DNA of 36,112 nucleotides from Methylococcales bacterium (GTDB lineage Bacteria; Pseudomonadota; Gammaproteobacteria; JABHGC01). The translations under genes were made by a program, and so were the position numbers. The stretch's first letter is position 1, and each line of letters starts with the position of its first letter. The DNA lies in assembly GCA_018672285.1 (NCBI GenBank), contig JABHGC010000291.1:1-36112 (forward strand), given 5' to 3'. The notes beneath the pieces are model-generated. The model was not told where the DNA came from. It searched no databases and saw nothing but the letters and a program-made list of their open reading frames with translations. This document shows positions 8,110 through 16,839 of this stretch, piece after piece.

Positions 8110-10794
8110 ATGCACCGAAAAAGTAGTTACCTCATTGCCTTGCTCATCGCAGGCATTAGCATCATGTTATGGGCCACCCTAAACAACCCTGTCGAAGAGG
8201 CTCCATGGCCAGACATGGTTGATGGGTTTTCATTCTCTCCTTACCAAATCGATCAATCCCCCATTGATGGCAAGCTACCCACCAGCCAACAAATTCAGGA
8301 CGATTTGCGAATTTTATCTGAGCGCACCCACTCAGTAAGGTCTTACTCTGTAGACGGAACACTTGCTGAAATCCCTGCCCTCGCAGAACCTTTTGGCATG
8401 AAGGTCACACTCGGCGCATGGATCGGGAAAAACACTGCAGACAACGACGCACAAATTACCAAAGCACTAGAAATCACCGCATACGCATCAAATGTAAACA
8501 GGCTAATCGTCGGCAATGAATCATTGTTACGCAATGACATCAGCATACCAAACATGATCGTGCTACTTGATCGGGTGAGAAAACAAACCCACGTCCCCGT
8601 GAGCACCGCCGAACCTTGGCATATCTGGCAAGAGAACCCCGAACTGGTCAAGCATGTCGATTATATTGCGGTTCACATGCTCCCTTACTGGGAAGGGCAA
8701 GCAGCTGAAAATGCCGTTAATTTTGTCATTAACAAAATGAACGACTTGCAATTAGCTTACCCCAACAAACCCATTGTGATTACAGAAGTTGGCTGGCCAA
8801 GTAATGGTTTAAATAAAAACCAAGCTTGGGCATCCACTGCCAACCAAGGTTTATTTTTACGCCAATTTTTGAGTACTGCGGCTGAACGTAACTACCAATA
8901 TTTCATCATGGAAGCATTCGACCAACCCTGGAAGCATGTACTCGAAGGGGATGTTGGCAATTACTGGGGCGTCTTTGATGCCAACAGACAACCTAAATTC
9001 CAATTTGTCGCGCCCATTGTCTCTATTCCTGACTGGCCAATCCTAGCGGCAATGTCAGTCATAATCGCCATTATTGCTTACGGCCTATTATTGATTGATA
9101 GCCATTCTCTGCATTACCGTGGCCGAGGTTTTTTAGCGGTCATTAGTTATCTGTGCGCCACATTTTTTGTCTACATTATTTATGATTACAGCAACCAGTA
9201 TTTGAGTATTGGCGGTATCATTGTTGGCGTATTTTTAATGATTGGCCTAATCGGCGTTATCACGGTATTGCTTGCAGAAGCACATGAATGGGCGGAAGCG
9301 ATATGGACGCACGAACCTAGGCGCTTATTTAAAGTCAAATCTGTCGACGATAAAGACCTACCCAAAGTTTCGATTCATGTCCCCTGCTATAACGAGCCAC
9401 CCGACATGATGATTGAAACCATCGATGCACTTGCGAATCTGGACTATCCCGATTTTGAAGTCATCATCATGGATAACAACACCAAAGACCCTGCCGTTTG
9501 GCAGCCAGTCCAAGCGTATTGTGACACCTTAGGCCCTAATTTCCGCTTCTTTCATGAAGACCCACTAGCAGGCTATAAATCAGGTGCTTTGAACTTTGCC
9601 TTAAAACAAACCGCTGAAGATGCAGAAGTAGTCGCAGTCATTGATGCAGACTATCAAGTCCACCCTCGCTGGCTCAGAGATTTAACCCCTCAGTTTGAAA
9701 ATGAGAACATGGGGATTGTCCAAGCACCACAAGATTACAGTGATGCTCATGAAAGTGCTTTCAAGGCCATGTGTTACGCTGAATACCGCGGCTTCTTTTA
9801 TATTGGCATGGTCACTCGCAACGAACGTAACGCCATTATCCAGCACGGCACCATGACCATGATTCGCAAATCTAGCCTAGAAACGGCCGAAGGCTGGGCT
9901 GAGTGGTGCATCACAGAAGATGCCGAACTGGGTTTACGAGTATTTGAAAGCGGACAAGAAGCCAGTTATGTGGCCAAAAGTTACGGTAAAGGGGTGATGC
10001 CAGACACCTTTATTGATTACAAAAAACAACGTTTCCGCTGGGCATTTGGCTCAATGCAGATTTTACGTAAACACCTTTGTGGATTTATTAAACCTGGGTG
10101 CAAAAATTTAACTTCAGGTCAACGCTACCACTTTTTGGCGGGTTGGTTGCCGTGGATCGCCGACGGGTTTAACTTGTTATTTAATCTAGGCGCGATTGCG
10201 TGGACGGTTGCATTGGCTTTTTACCCTGAACATGTGCCACAACCATTGGTCATTCTAACCATCATTCCCATTGCGTTGTTTTTCTTTAAAATTGGCAAAA
10301 TTTTATATTTGTACCGAGTACGCGTTCATGCCACTTATGTACAAACCTTCACCGCAGCCATCGCCGGGTTATCTCTCACACATACGATTGGTCTTGCAAT
10401 GATCACAGGGTTATTTGTGAAAGGAATGCCTTTTTTCCGAACGCCTAAAAAAGCCGAAAACCATGCCATCAAGCAAGCTTTAGCTGCTGCTAGAGAAGAG
10501 ACGATGCTGATGCTCGCTTTGTGGTTAGCGGCAACTGCCACATTAGTGACCCAAGATACCAACATTCTCAACCCTTGGATTTGGAGCATCATGTTGATCA
10601 CCCAGTCCATTCCTTATGCTGCGGCACTCATTTTCTCCCTAATCAGCGCCATGCCAAACCTGTCAGGAAAGTGGATTGGTGAACTAGACAGCATGAACAA
10701 AGCCTCTAAGCAGCTTTATGGTGATGACGTTTTCATTACGGATGCATCCCTATCGCAGACAGATAAAACAACAAAACCGACAGAGTCGCCCTGA
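8110..10794 (+). CDS. ndvB: NdvB-type periplasmic beta-glucan synthase (GH17 + GT2 fusion)
   Basis: 894 residues. A membrane helix (8-24) is followed by a periplasmic GH17 domain (~38-300) with the acid/base Glu137 in VGNES and the nucleophile Glu226 in TEVGWPS. Three membrane helices (~308-390) lead to a cytoplasmic GT2 domain. This has HVPCYNEPP at the start, the metal-binding DAD at 512-514, TED at 602-604 and Q640-x2-R643-W644. Four or five further helices finish the protein. This fusion matches the Pseudomonas/Azotobacter NdvB type, where GT2 polymerises beta-1,3-glucan from UDP-glucose and GH17 remodels it by transglycosylation. The divergent neighbour would add phosphoglycerol. An extended -10 promoter lies just upstream, but no clear Shine-Dalgarno precedes the ATG. 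Confidence 0.9.
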   Translation: MHRKSSYLIALLIAGISIMLWATLNNPVEEAPWPDMVDGFSFSPYQIDQSPIDGKLPTSQQIQDDLRILSERTHSVRSYSVDGTLAEIPALAEPFGMKVTLGAWIGKNTADNDAQITKALEITAYASNVNRLIVGNESLLRNDISIPNMIVLLDRVRKQTHVPVSTAEPWHIWQENPELVKHVDYIAVHMLPYWEGQAAENAVNFVINKMNDLQLAYPNKPIVITEVGWPSNGLNKNQAWASTANQGLFLRQFLSTAAERNYQYFIMEAFDQPWKHVLEGDVGNYWGVFDANRQPKFQFVAPIVSIPDWPILAAMSVIIAIIAYGLLLIDSHSLHYRGRGFLAVISYLCATFFVYIIYDYSNQYLSIGGIIVGVFLMIGLIGVITVLLAEAHEWAEAIWTHEPRRLFKVKSVDDKDLPKVSIHVPCYNEPPDMMIETIDALANLDYPDFEVIIMDNNTKDPAVWQPVQAYCDTLGPNFRFFHEDPLAGYKSGALNFALKQTAEDAEVVAVIDADYQVHPRWLRDLTPQFENENMGIVQAPQDYSDAHESAFKAMCYAEYRGFFYIGMVTRNERNAIIQHGTMTMIRKSSLETAEGWAEWCITEDAELGLRVFESGQEASYVAKSYGKGVMPDTFIDYKKQRFRWAFGSMQILRKHLCGFIKPGCKNLTSGQRYHFLAGWLPWIADGFNLLFNLGAIAWTVALAFYPEHVPQPLVILTIIPIALFFFKIGKILYLYRVRVHATYVQTFTAAIAGLSLTHTIGLAMITGLFVKGMPFFRTPKKAENHAIKQALAAAREETMLMLALWLAATATLVTQDTNILNPWIWSIMLITQSIPYAAALIFSLISAMPNLSGKWIGELDSMNKASKQLYGDDVFITDASLSQTDKTTKPTESP

Positions 10795-10852
10795 TAAAGT
10801 CACTTTTCAGGTAAACATTAGAACTTCATTGATTACACGACACCTTATAAAA

Positions 10853-10873
10853 ACACGGCAAACATAGCCGTGT
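10853..10873. repeat. 7-bp stem-loop after ndvB
   Basis: ACACGGC pairs with GCCGTGT around a seven-base loop, about 60 bases past the ndvB stop. It has no T-tract, so it is at best a weak or processing-type 3' end. Confidence 0.4.
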
Positions 10874-10888
10874 AAGCCTCCGCCTATA

Positions 10889-10909
10889 AAAAATAATTTA
10901 ATTATTTTT
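10889..10909. repeat. AT-only palindrome
   Basis: A 10-bp A/T inverted repeat (AAAAATAATT and its complement, one central base) in the 280-base gap between ndvB and the small membrane protein. It could be a curved or protein-binding site, or a weak terminator. Little else is visible in this gap. Confidence 0.4.
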
Positions 10910-11074
10910 CAATAGGTTAAAATCAATTACCGTTAACTAATACAACCTCCTATCAGATAAAAGTAGCCACTCGCTCAAATTACATATCGGTGTAATATTC
11001 AAAAATAAAAAAACGGCGTAGTATGGCCTGCATTGAGATCAACGGCAAAATTACCTTTTTAAGGAATCACCACT

Positions 11075-11290
11075 ATGATGCGCTTACTTAAACACCTTAA
11101 TGTATCAGGCAATGCCAGCTATTGGTGGGGTCACTTAGCGCTTCTTGCTGTGTTTCTTGGCTTTCAAGGAAATATACAATCAGCAGATGCCATTGCAGAC
11201 ACATTGATCGCCAGTATTGGTATCGCCATTATTTGGGATCTATCCTACTTTGTGCTCTGGTCTCGCAAGCAGAAGCAACAACGCGATTAA
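11075..11290 (+). CDS. small membrane protein of unknown function
   Basis: 71 residues; family not recognised. Two hydrophobic segments, around WWGHLALLAVFLGF and TLIASIGIAIIWDLSYFVLW, suggest two membrane helices with a basic tail (SRKQKQQRD). AAGGA lies eight bases before the ATG. It stands alone between ndvB and a convergent gene, and a possible terminator overlaps the 3' end of that gene. Confidence 0.6.
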   Translation: MMRLLKHLNVSGNASYWWGHLALLAVFLGFQGNIQSADAIADTLIASIGIAIIWDLSYFVLWSRKQKQQRD

Positions 11291-11333
11291 GCCCAACACA
11301 ATATAAATCCAGCCGGATCCGTAGTGCACATAG

Positions 11334-11362
11334 CGTAACGCTAGTCATTACGGTTTTTTTTT
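11334..11362 (+). terminator. possible terminator for the small membrane protein gene
   Basis: A short imperfect stem (CGTAA pairing with TTACG, nine-base loop) is followed by nine T residues. It overlaps the last codons of the convergent YdjM-like gene, so the T-tract is also its Lys-rich tail. The stem is weak and the call is tentative. Confidence 0.35.
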
Positions 11363-11937
11363 GCCTTCGATTTAATCCAGCCGTATTTTTCCCCCATTGC
11401 AACCGCAGCACGATCCATTTTTAAAGAAAAAAGCTCAAATGGCGTGACTGCATTTCTCAGCGCCACCCAAAATGCAAGAGCAAAGGTGGCAACCCCAATT
11501 GCGCTATTAATGGGTGAATGTAACATCCACTGCCCTGACCAAGTTAGCTCATAGCTTGGATCAAATGGGTTAAGGTAGTAGATTGGCCACTGATAGCCAT
11601 CTGGCCCCTTTGAACCTGCCACATCACACAAAATATGTAAGTGCACTGCAAACAAGCTCAGAAGGAATACGGCTTTTTTATGGGCAACTGAAAACATCGC
11701 CATGATGCTTGCACAAAGCAGAGCAAACACAATATTGTGACCCAATATGTGATGATATTCTATGTAATAAAAGGTGCTTTCTCGGCCGAGCAAACCATTC
11801 AATTTATCAACAATAATGCCTAACCCATCAAAATCGGGCAGAACACCAGCTGCGGTAACCATCACCCTATCGCGGCGCGCCATTGAAACACTGTTTGAGG
11901 TAATCCAGGATAAGATACAATGCTCAACGGGGCTCAT
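11341..11937 (-). CDS. YdjM-like (DUF457) membrane-bound metal-dependent hydrolase family protein
   Basis: 198 residues. The start MSPVEHCILSWITSN, the metal-ligand-like LPDFDGLG, the HHILGHN motif and HLHILCDV follow the pattern of the YdjM/DUF457 inner-membrane family, annotated as metal-dependent hydrolases. There are three or four membrane helices and a basic C-terminal tail. E. coli YdjM is LexA-controlled, but no LexA box is seen here. The gene starts eight bases after the stop of the TPP enzyme on the same strand, so the two are probably co-transcribed. The biochemical role of the family is not established. Confidence 0.75.
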   Translation of the reverse strand: MSPVEHCILSWITSNSVSMARRDRVMVTAAGVLPDFDGLGIIVDKLNGLLGRESTFYYIEYHHILGHNIVFALLCASIMAMFSVAHKKAVFLLSLFAVHLHILCDVAGSKGPDGYQWPIYYLNPFDPSYELTWSGQWMLHSPINSAIGVATFALAFWVALRNAVTPFELFSLKMDRAAVAMGEKYGWIKSKAKKNRND

Positions 11938-11945
11938 AAGCGTTT

Positions 11946-13598
11946 TTATCGACGTGAAATATAGTTAGGAAAAGCGTCTTTATCGATCACCAGTTCAACC
12001 AAATTTGATTGCTGGTTAAAATCTGCCTCTGTAAACAATGACGATAAACTCTTTTCATCCGTCACATGAAAGTATTGCAAGCCAAATGATTGTGCCAATA
12101 GCGCATAATCAGGGTTAACAAAATCACAATCAATAAACCGCTCGTCGTATTGTTGATGTTGGTTTTTTCGAATAAGCCCCATTGTCGCATTACTGAACAT
12201 AATCACGGTAATGGGAATATTGTAGTTAGCAGCCGTCATCAACTCCATACAACACATCTGGAAGCCGCCATCACCTAAAATCGCAAAGACCGGCTTATCC
12301 TGTGAAAAACGCGCACCAATGGCAGCAGGAATCGCATGACCTAAAGAGGATATTCCAGAGTTGGGGTAATACCGGTTCCCTCTAGACACTTGATAAAAAT
12401 TTTGTGCAAAAATAATATTGTCATCAAAAATCAAAATGTCTTCTGTCACTTTTTGCTCTAACTGGTGATAAAACTGCTCTACCAATGAAAATTGATCCGG
12501 TTTAAAAATAGAGGCTGCATCTTGCTCTGAGCGCCAATCATTTAAAGCCAGTTCTTTACCAACCAAGGCGCGGTCATCGACGAGCTCAACCACCCCTGTT
12601 AAGACTGTTTTAATATCCCCATGAATCGCGACATCGGCTTTAAACACTTTCTCTAGCTGTTCAGGGTCTTGATCAATTTGGATGATTTTTTTGTTGCGAA
12701 GCAAATTTTCATTCCAAACATAGCTGGTTCGCTCGTTAAACCCTGCCCCTAAAAAAATAATTAAATCGGCTTGTTCCACAATATATTGGTATGCAAAACC
12801 ACTCGATGTAACGCCTAAGCTACCAAGAGACCGGCCTGATTGCTCACTGATCACCCCTTTTGCTTTTAAACTCGTGGTCACCGGAATACTAAGCTGCTCA
12901 CTTAAGCCATCGACTAAGGTTTGTGCATCGGCCATCACACAACCATACCCTGCAACTATAACGGGTGCCTTTGCATGAGCAATTAAATCAACAATTTCAT
13001 GAATTTGAAACGAGGTTTCTCGTACCGCCGAAAAATGCTTTCTGGTCTTTACAACATCTAAGACTGACTCGTCTACCAGCTCTTTCTGCACATTGTAAGG
13101 AATACTGAGCATCACAGGGCCGGAGTTAGGCGATAATAAAATCTTTGCTACGCGGTTCAACACATTGCCCAAATAGTCAGTACGTTCAATGATTTTATGG
13201 TATTTAGTAATGCCACTGAACAACGCAGATTGATCAATACTGCCGCCTTCACCAGAGCTTTCTTGCAGCCCCCCTTTTCCAAAGATGTGAGTGGAGGTTT
13301 CACCTGTGATCACTAAGATGGGCTGCTTATCGGCAAAGGCATTGGCCACCCCTGTCACAAGGTTCGTAGCTCCTGGCCCAGCGGTGGTAATGCAGGCACT
13401 GATACCGCCCGATGCCCTCGCGTAGCCACCGGCCATAAACGAGGCACCTTGCTCGTGTTTTACTAAGATACTTTGAATACTAGAATGATAAATTTGATCG
13501 TAAACCGGCAGAATATGCGCGCCAGGCATCCCAAAAATATGTTGGATGCCCAGCTTTTCCATAAATCTGACAATTAGTTCACTGACTGTAATGTTCAT
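11946..13598 (-). CDS. acetolactate-synthase-like thiamine-diphosphate enzyme
   Basis: 550 residues, the full length of an acetolactate synthase catalytic subunit. The N-terminal Pyr domain has GMPGAHILPVYD and the TPP-activating glutamate in KHEQGASFMAGGYARASG. The central domain contains LGSLGVTSSGF and GAGFNERTSYVW. The C-terminal TPP/Mg motif begins GDGGFQMCCMELMTA and ends at the FSNATMG segment. No regulatory subunit (ilvN/ilvH) or other branched-chain amino-acid gene is adjacent. Instead a YdjM-like membrane protein follows by eight bases. It could be a catabolic acetolactate synthase or a related 2-oxoacid decarboxylase or carboligase; the substrate cannot be assigned. Confidence 0.8.
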   Translation of the reverse strand: MNITVSELIVRFMEKLGIQHIFGMPGAHILPVYDQIYHSSIQSILVKHEQGASFMAGGYARASGGISACITTAGPGATNLVTGVANAFADKQPILVITGETSTHIFGKGGLQESSGEGGSIDQSALFSGITKYHKIIERTDYLGNVLNRVAKILLSPNSGPVMLSIPYNVQKELVDESVLDVVKTRKHFSAVRETSFQIHEIVDLIAHAKAPVIVAGYGCVMADAQTLVDGLSEQLSIPVTTSLKAKGVISEQSGRSLGSLGVTSSGFAYQYIVEQADLIIFLGAGFNERTSYVWNENLLRNKKIIQIDQDPEQLEKVFKADVAIHGDIKTVLTGVVELVDDRALVGKELALNDWRSEQDAASIFKPDQFSLVEQFYHQLEQKVTEDILIFDDNIIFAQNFYQVSRGNRYYPNSGISSLGHAIPAAIGARFSQDKPVFAILGDGGFQMCCMELMTAANYNIPITVIMFSNATMGLIRKNQHQQYDERFIDCDFVNPDYALLAQSFGLQYFHVTDEKSLSSLFTEADFNQQSNLVELVIDKDAFPNYISRR

Positions 13599-13737
13599 GG
13601 TTTACGTCACAAAGTCTTGATATAACAAAAAGTTACATCTCAGAAAAAGACAAATTCCCAAACTCATTCGCGTTCAGAGATTATTTACGTGGGGCTGATT
13701 ATGAAGATGCTTGCGCTAGGTATCAAGGGCTGAACGA

Positions 13738-14001
13738 CTACTGTTGCAATTCTGACCCTGTCGATAAACACCCCTCATGACCTGTTCCCGTAATCCCCCC
13801 GTCCAAATCACTTGGGTCATTATGTTTACAAGGCATCGTTTTCTGCAATGTCGGCTTGGGGGTCTCAGCGGCAGGCACCACTTGAGGTGCTTCACTCGCT
13901 ACATCGGGTATCAGAACTGCCGATGGTGATGCAGGTCCTCTCGAACTATTACACCCCTGCATGAAAAGCAGCCCAATCAATATTAATTGTCTGAGGAACA
14001 T
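13738..14001 (-). CDS. small lipoprotein of unknown function
   Basis: 87 residues. A lipoprotein signal peptide ends in LLFMQGC, followed by a Pro/Ala/Ser-rich low-complexity stretch and a C-terminal part with two cysteines (MPCKHND and HEGCLSTG) around GGITGTG. A good GGAG precedes the ATG, inside the end of the upstream DUF6502 gene, which it overlaps by 19 bases. It is the third gene of the VWA operon. Confidence 0.6.
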   Translation of the reverse strand: MFLRQLILIGLLFMQGCNSSRGPASPSAVLIPDVASEAPQVVPAAETPKPTLQKTMPCKHNDPSDLDGGITGTGHEGCLSTGSELQQ

Positions 14002-14813
14002 CCTGACTCCTTAATGGTTTCTGCTTGAAAATAATAAATACCTACGCCAACCCGGTACTGACGATCCTCTATGGCAGCACTACTAGCGACTGTTTTAAAA
14101 GTATCCCGCAGCGCTTCAAGCTGCCCTTGCGCTTGTTCAGATAACGCCTGTTGCAAAGGCATTAAACTAGACTCACTAATATTATGGTAACTGACTTTTC
14201 GTTGAAAATATGGCGCATCATCAGCCACCACATTGTGGCCAATGGTGGCAATCAAGTCAGCCACGTCCGAACCGAGAATTTGCACCGTTTGCGCTTCGCT
14301 TTGACTCGGGACATACGCATTAAGCTGCAAACGTAACTGATGGTTTGGCAATGAGACCACACTCTGGGTTCGCACCAATTCATCCGCAATCGTTTTAGCG
14401 CTAATATCACCACTGTAGGTCTTCACCAATGCTGCAAACCCATATTCACCCTCAAAAGGTAAATCTTTAGGCTGACCTTTTGAATTAAGGTAATGTGTAT
14501 CACTTCCCCAACCATGAATGACACGTGCGGCACGGTTTACCGGGCCGTCAGCAATGGCCAATTGTGGCTCAGGCAACGCATTTACGCGGGCGATCTCCTT
14601 GCGAGATAAACCGGTAATGGTGGATATACGTGAAATGGTTTGTTTTTTACCCGGCAGGGCAAAGTCTTCAGTGGCAACATCTATATAAGCACGCTTGGCT
14701 AGCTCACAGAATGCCTGATAGCTAATCCCGTAGCGCAGCAATAGTTTTATGAGTGGTTTCAAAATCATCACACTGGCCTGCGCCAGTGTTTTTTGAATAC
14801 TTTGTTCAGTCAT
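13983..14813 (-). CDS. DUF6502 family protein
   Basis: 276 residues, resembling DUF6502. The N-terminal part has LLLRYGISYQAFCELAKRAY and ISRISTITGLSRKEIARV, which looks like a winged-helix or helix-turn-helix. The rest is a soluble alpha/beta region. There is no signal peptide, so it is likely cytoplasmic. It begins 12 bases after the VWA gene and overlaps the small lipoprotein gene. The family has no established function; a regulatory role is suggested by the helix-turn-helix-like segment. Confidence 0.7.
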   Translation of the reverse strand: MTEQSIQKTLAQASVMILKPLIKLLLRYGISYQAFCELAKRAYIDVATEDFALPGKKQTISRISTITGLSRKEIARVNALPEPQLAIADGPVNRAARVIHGWGSDTHYLNSKGQPKDLPFEGEYGFAALVKTYSGDISAKTIADELVRTQSVVSLPNHQLRLQLNAYVPSQSEAQTVQILGSDVADLIATIGHNVVADDAPYFQRKVSYHNISESSLMPLQQALSEQAQGQLEALRDTFKTVASSAAIEDRQYRVGVGIYYFQAETIKESGCSSDN

Positions 14814-14825
14814 GAGCGCATGCTA

Positions 14826-16412
14826 TCACAAACCGACGACCTTAGGCTCAGCCAAACCATCAGCCAATTCAATCAACTGTACAAACTCAGCTTTAAACCC
14901 ATATTGGTCGACTCCCAAATTATCTTTCGCTAAGTGCACAATATCCTGATAGTCATACGATTGAATATATTGGCTATGGGATAATTTTTGTGCAAAAGCG
15001 GCCACTGCAGCAGAAAAATTAAAATCCTTACTCGCCTTTTCAGCCGAGACAATGTCTGTTTTAGAAATTGCCCAAGACTTCAGCAGGCTTTGGCTATCAC
15101 CGGGTTGTTTATAGCGCATTTTAACAAACAACAATTCATCCGAATGGCTTTCAGGGCGTCGGTTTGATGCCTCATTTGAATATCGAAGTGGATCCATTGC
15201 TAGCCCTTTACTGCCCTTTAAGGCCAATTCATATAATGCCGTCACGGTATGCCCTGCGCCAATATCGCCTGCATCCACTTTATCGTTATTAAAGTCTTCA
15301 CGATTTAACACTCTATTTTCGTAACCAATCAAACGATACTCTGACACTTGGTCAGGATTAAACTCCACTTGAATTTTTACATCTTGGGCAATGGTATGAA
15401 AGGTGCCCGACATTTGCTCAACCAAGACTTTCCGAGCCTCTTTTAAGGTATCAATATAGGCATAGTTACCATTGCCAACATCTGCGATTTGCTCCATTAA
15501 ATGATCATTATAATTACCTTGACCAAAACCAAGGGTGGTTAAAGAAATACCTTGTTGACGCTTCTTTGCAACCAACTCTTTCAATGTACCAATATTGGTT
15601 TCCCCCACATTTAAATCCCCATCTGTGGCCAACAGAATGCGATTGATTCCAGCTTTAATATAGTTTTGTTGTGCGATTTGATAGGCCAACTGAATCCCAG
15701 CAGCCCCATTGGTAGAGCCTGAGGCACTTAATTCTGATAAAGCGCGATGAATTGTCGCCACTTCATTACCCGGTGTTGATTCTAAAACAACACCGGTATC
15801 TCCGGCATAGACCACAATGGCAACACGATCTTTTGCAGTCAGCTGTTTGCTGAGCATTTTCAAGGCACTCACTAACAACGGTAACTTATTTGCAGAAGAC
15901 ATTGAGCCTGAAACATCCAACAGAAAAACCAAGTTTTTATCAGGGAGTGCGGCTTGAGCCACCTCTTCACCTTTGATACCAATTTTTAATAATACGGTGT
16001 CTTTATTCCATGGGGTTTCACTCAACTCATACCTTACCGCAAAGGGGTCAGCACTAGGTGCCTCGTATGCATAGCTAAAATAGTTAATCATCTCTTCTGC
16101 CCTAACCGCGTGCTTACTTGGCAGCACACCTAAAGAGAGATCCCGCCGAACCAGCGCATAACTTCCTGTATCCACATCAATACTAAAGGTTGAAACAGGT
16201 GAGGTGGATGCTGACTTAACTCGATTTTCAGGCAGCTCCTGGTAGCTCTCTTGACTCACACTTACAGGTACAGGTGCACTCATTGGGCTTACGAGCACTG
16301 CCGCTGCAGAACTCACCTTTGGCAGAGCGCTAGGCCTACCAGCTTCCTGTGCCATACAGCCTATTAACGCCGTGGATAACCCCATGACTAACATCATTCT
16401 TATTTTCATCAT
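14826..16412 (-). CDS. YfbK-like VWA-domain lipoprotein
   Basis: About 528 residues. The lipobox ALIGC follows a short positively charged start. A YfbK N-terminal domain is recognisable from STFSIDVDTGSYALVRRDL and AEEMINYFSYAY. The VWA domain carries a full MIDAS: DVSGSMS, a central Thr/Ser region and ATDGDLNVG. A C-terminal YfbK domain follows, with EYRLIGYENRVL and FAQKLSHSQY. Two adjacent ATG codons (16412 and 16409) follow CAGGAG at 4 and 7 bases; either may be used. The open frame extends 19 codons further upstream, but that part overlaps a large palindrome and lacks a Shine-Dalgarno. The role is unknown; metal-dependent protein binding at the envelope is likely. It is first in a three-gene operon. 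Confidence 0.88.
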   Translation of the reverse strand: MMKIRMMLVMGLSTALIGCMAQEAGRPSALPKVSSAAAVLVSPMSAPVPVSVSQESYQELPENRVKSASTSPVSTFSIDVDTGSYALVRRDLSLGVLPSKHAVRAEEMINYFSYAYEAPSADPFAVRYELSETPWNKDTVLLKIGIKGEEVAQAALPDKNLVFLLDVSGSMSSANKLPLLVSALKMLSKQLTAKDRVAIVVYAGDTGVVLESTPGNEVATIHRALSELSASGSTNGAAGIQLAYQIAQQNYIKAGINRILLATDGDLNVGETNIGTLKELVAKKRQQGISLTTLGFGQGNYNDHLMEQIADVGNGNYAYIDTLKEARKVLVEQMSGTFHTIAQDVKIQVEFNPDQVSEYRLIGYENRVLNREDFNNDKVDAGDIGAGHTVTALYELALKGSKGLAMDPLRYSNEASNRRPESHSDELLFVKMRYKQPGDSQSLLKSWAISKTDIVSAEKASKDFNFSAAVAAFAQKLSHSQYIQSYDYQDIVHLAKDNLGVDQYGFKAEFVQLIELADGLAEPKVVGL

Positions 16413-16437
16413 CTTGCTCCTGTTGTTATTTAATCTT

Positions 16438-16459
16438 AAATGGGAATATATTCCCATTT
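16438..16459. repeat. 22-bp perfect palindrome upstream of the VWA operon
   Basis: The half-site AAATGGGAATA is followed immediately by its exact complement, 26 bases upstream of the VWA start codon. It is likely an operator for a dimeric regulator, or a 5'-leader hairpin. I do not recognise the cognate regulator. Confidence 0.85.
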
Positions 16460-16489
16460 TAAAGATCAATCAAGAACATTTTGAAATAA

Positions 16490-16505
16490 TGAGACAGCGA
16501 TCACA
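16490..16505. promoter_or_regulatory. candidate CRP/Vfr-type binding site 1
   Basis: TGAGA-N6-TCACA differs by one base from the CRP consensus TGTGA-N6-TCACA. It lies in the divergent gap between the VWA operon and the microprotein cluster. Confidence 0.45.
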
Positions 16506-16538
16506 AAACATTACAATTCGTGATAATTAAAACCTGAG

Positions 16539-16554
16539 TGTGACCTTAGTCGCA
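16539..16554. promoter_or_regulatory. candidate CRP/Vfr-type binding site 2
   Basis: TGTGA-N6-TCGCA differs by one base from the CRP consensus. Its centre is 49 bp from that of site 1, in the same divergent gap. Confidence 0.45.
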
Positions 16555-16626
16555 TTTATTTATCAGCGAATAAACCATAGTTATCCCTAACGGCCATGTT
16601 GACCGAACATCACAGGGGATACATCA

Positions 16627-16761
16627 ATGAATACCATCACACTGATTGTTATTTGCGCTTTTGGATTTATTTTAACCAGTACCATTGCAAAGCTCACTTT
16701 GGCCATTGCAAAAAACGTTCACCAAGGACAAACCCCAGCGCAACGTAAAGTACCGAACTAG
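16627..16761 (+). CDS. 44-residue single-helix membrane microprotein
   Basis: The ATG at 16627 follows AGGGG by eight bases. The 44-residue product is one hydrophobic helix (residues 3-29) with the end LTLAIAKNV and a short polar tail, HQGQTPAQRKVPN. Its N-terminal helix resembles those of the two small proteins downstream, most clearly the one at 17251, which ends IAIAITKNI. It is first of the cluster, just downstream of the CRP-like sites. Function is unknown. Confidence 0.55.
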   Translation: MNTITLIVICAFGFILTSTIAKLTLAIAKNVHQGQTPAQRKVPN

Positions 16762-16839
16762 TTCCAACAAAGCTGACCTACATCAACCACAGTGACACCG
16801 TCATGACTTATATTCCCTCTTGAGAATTGAGGAGGAATT

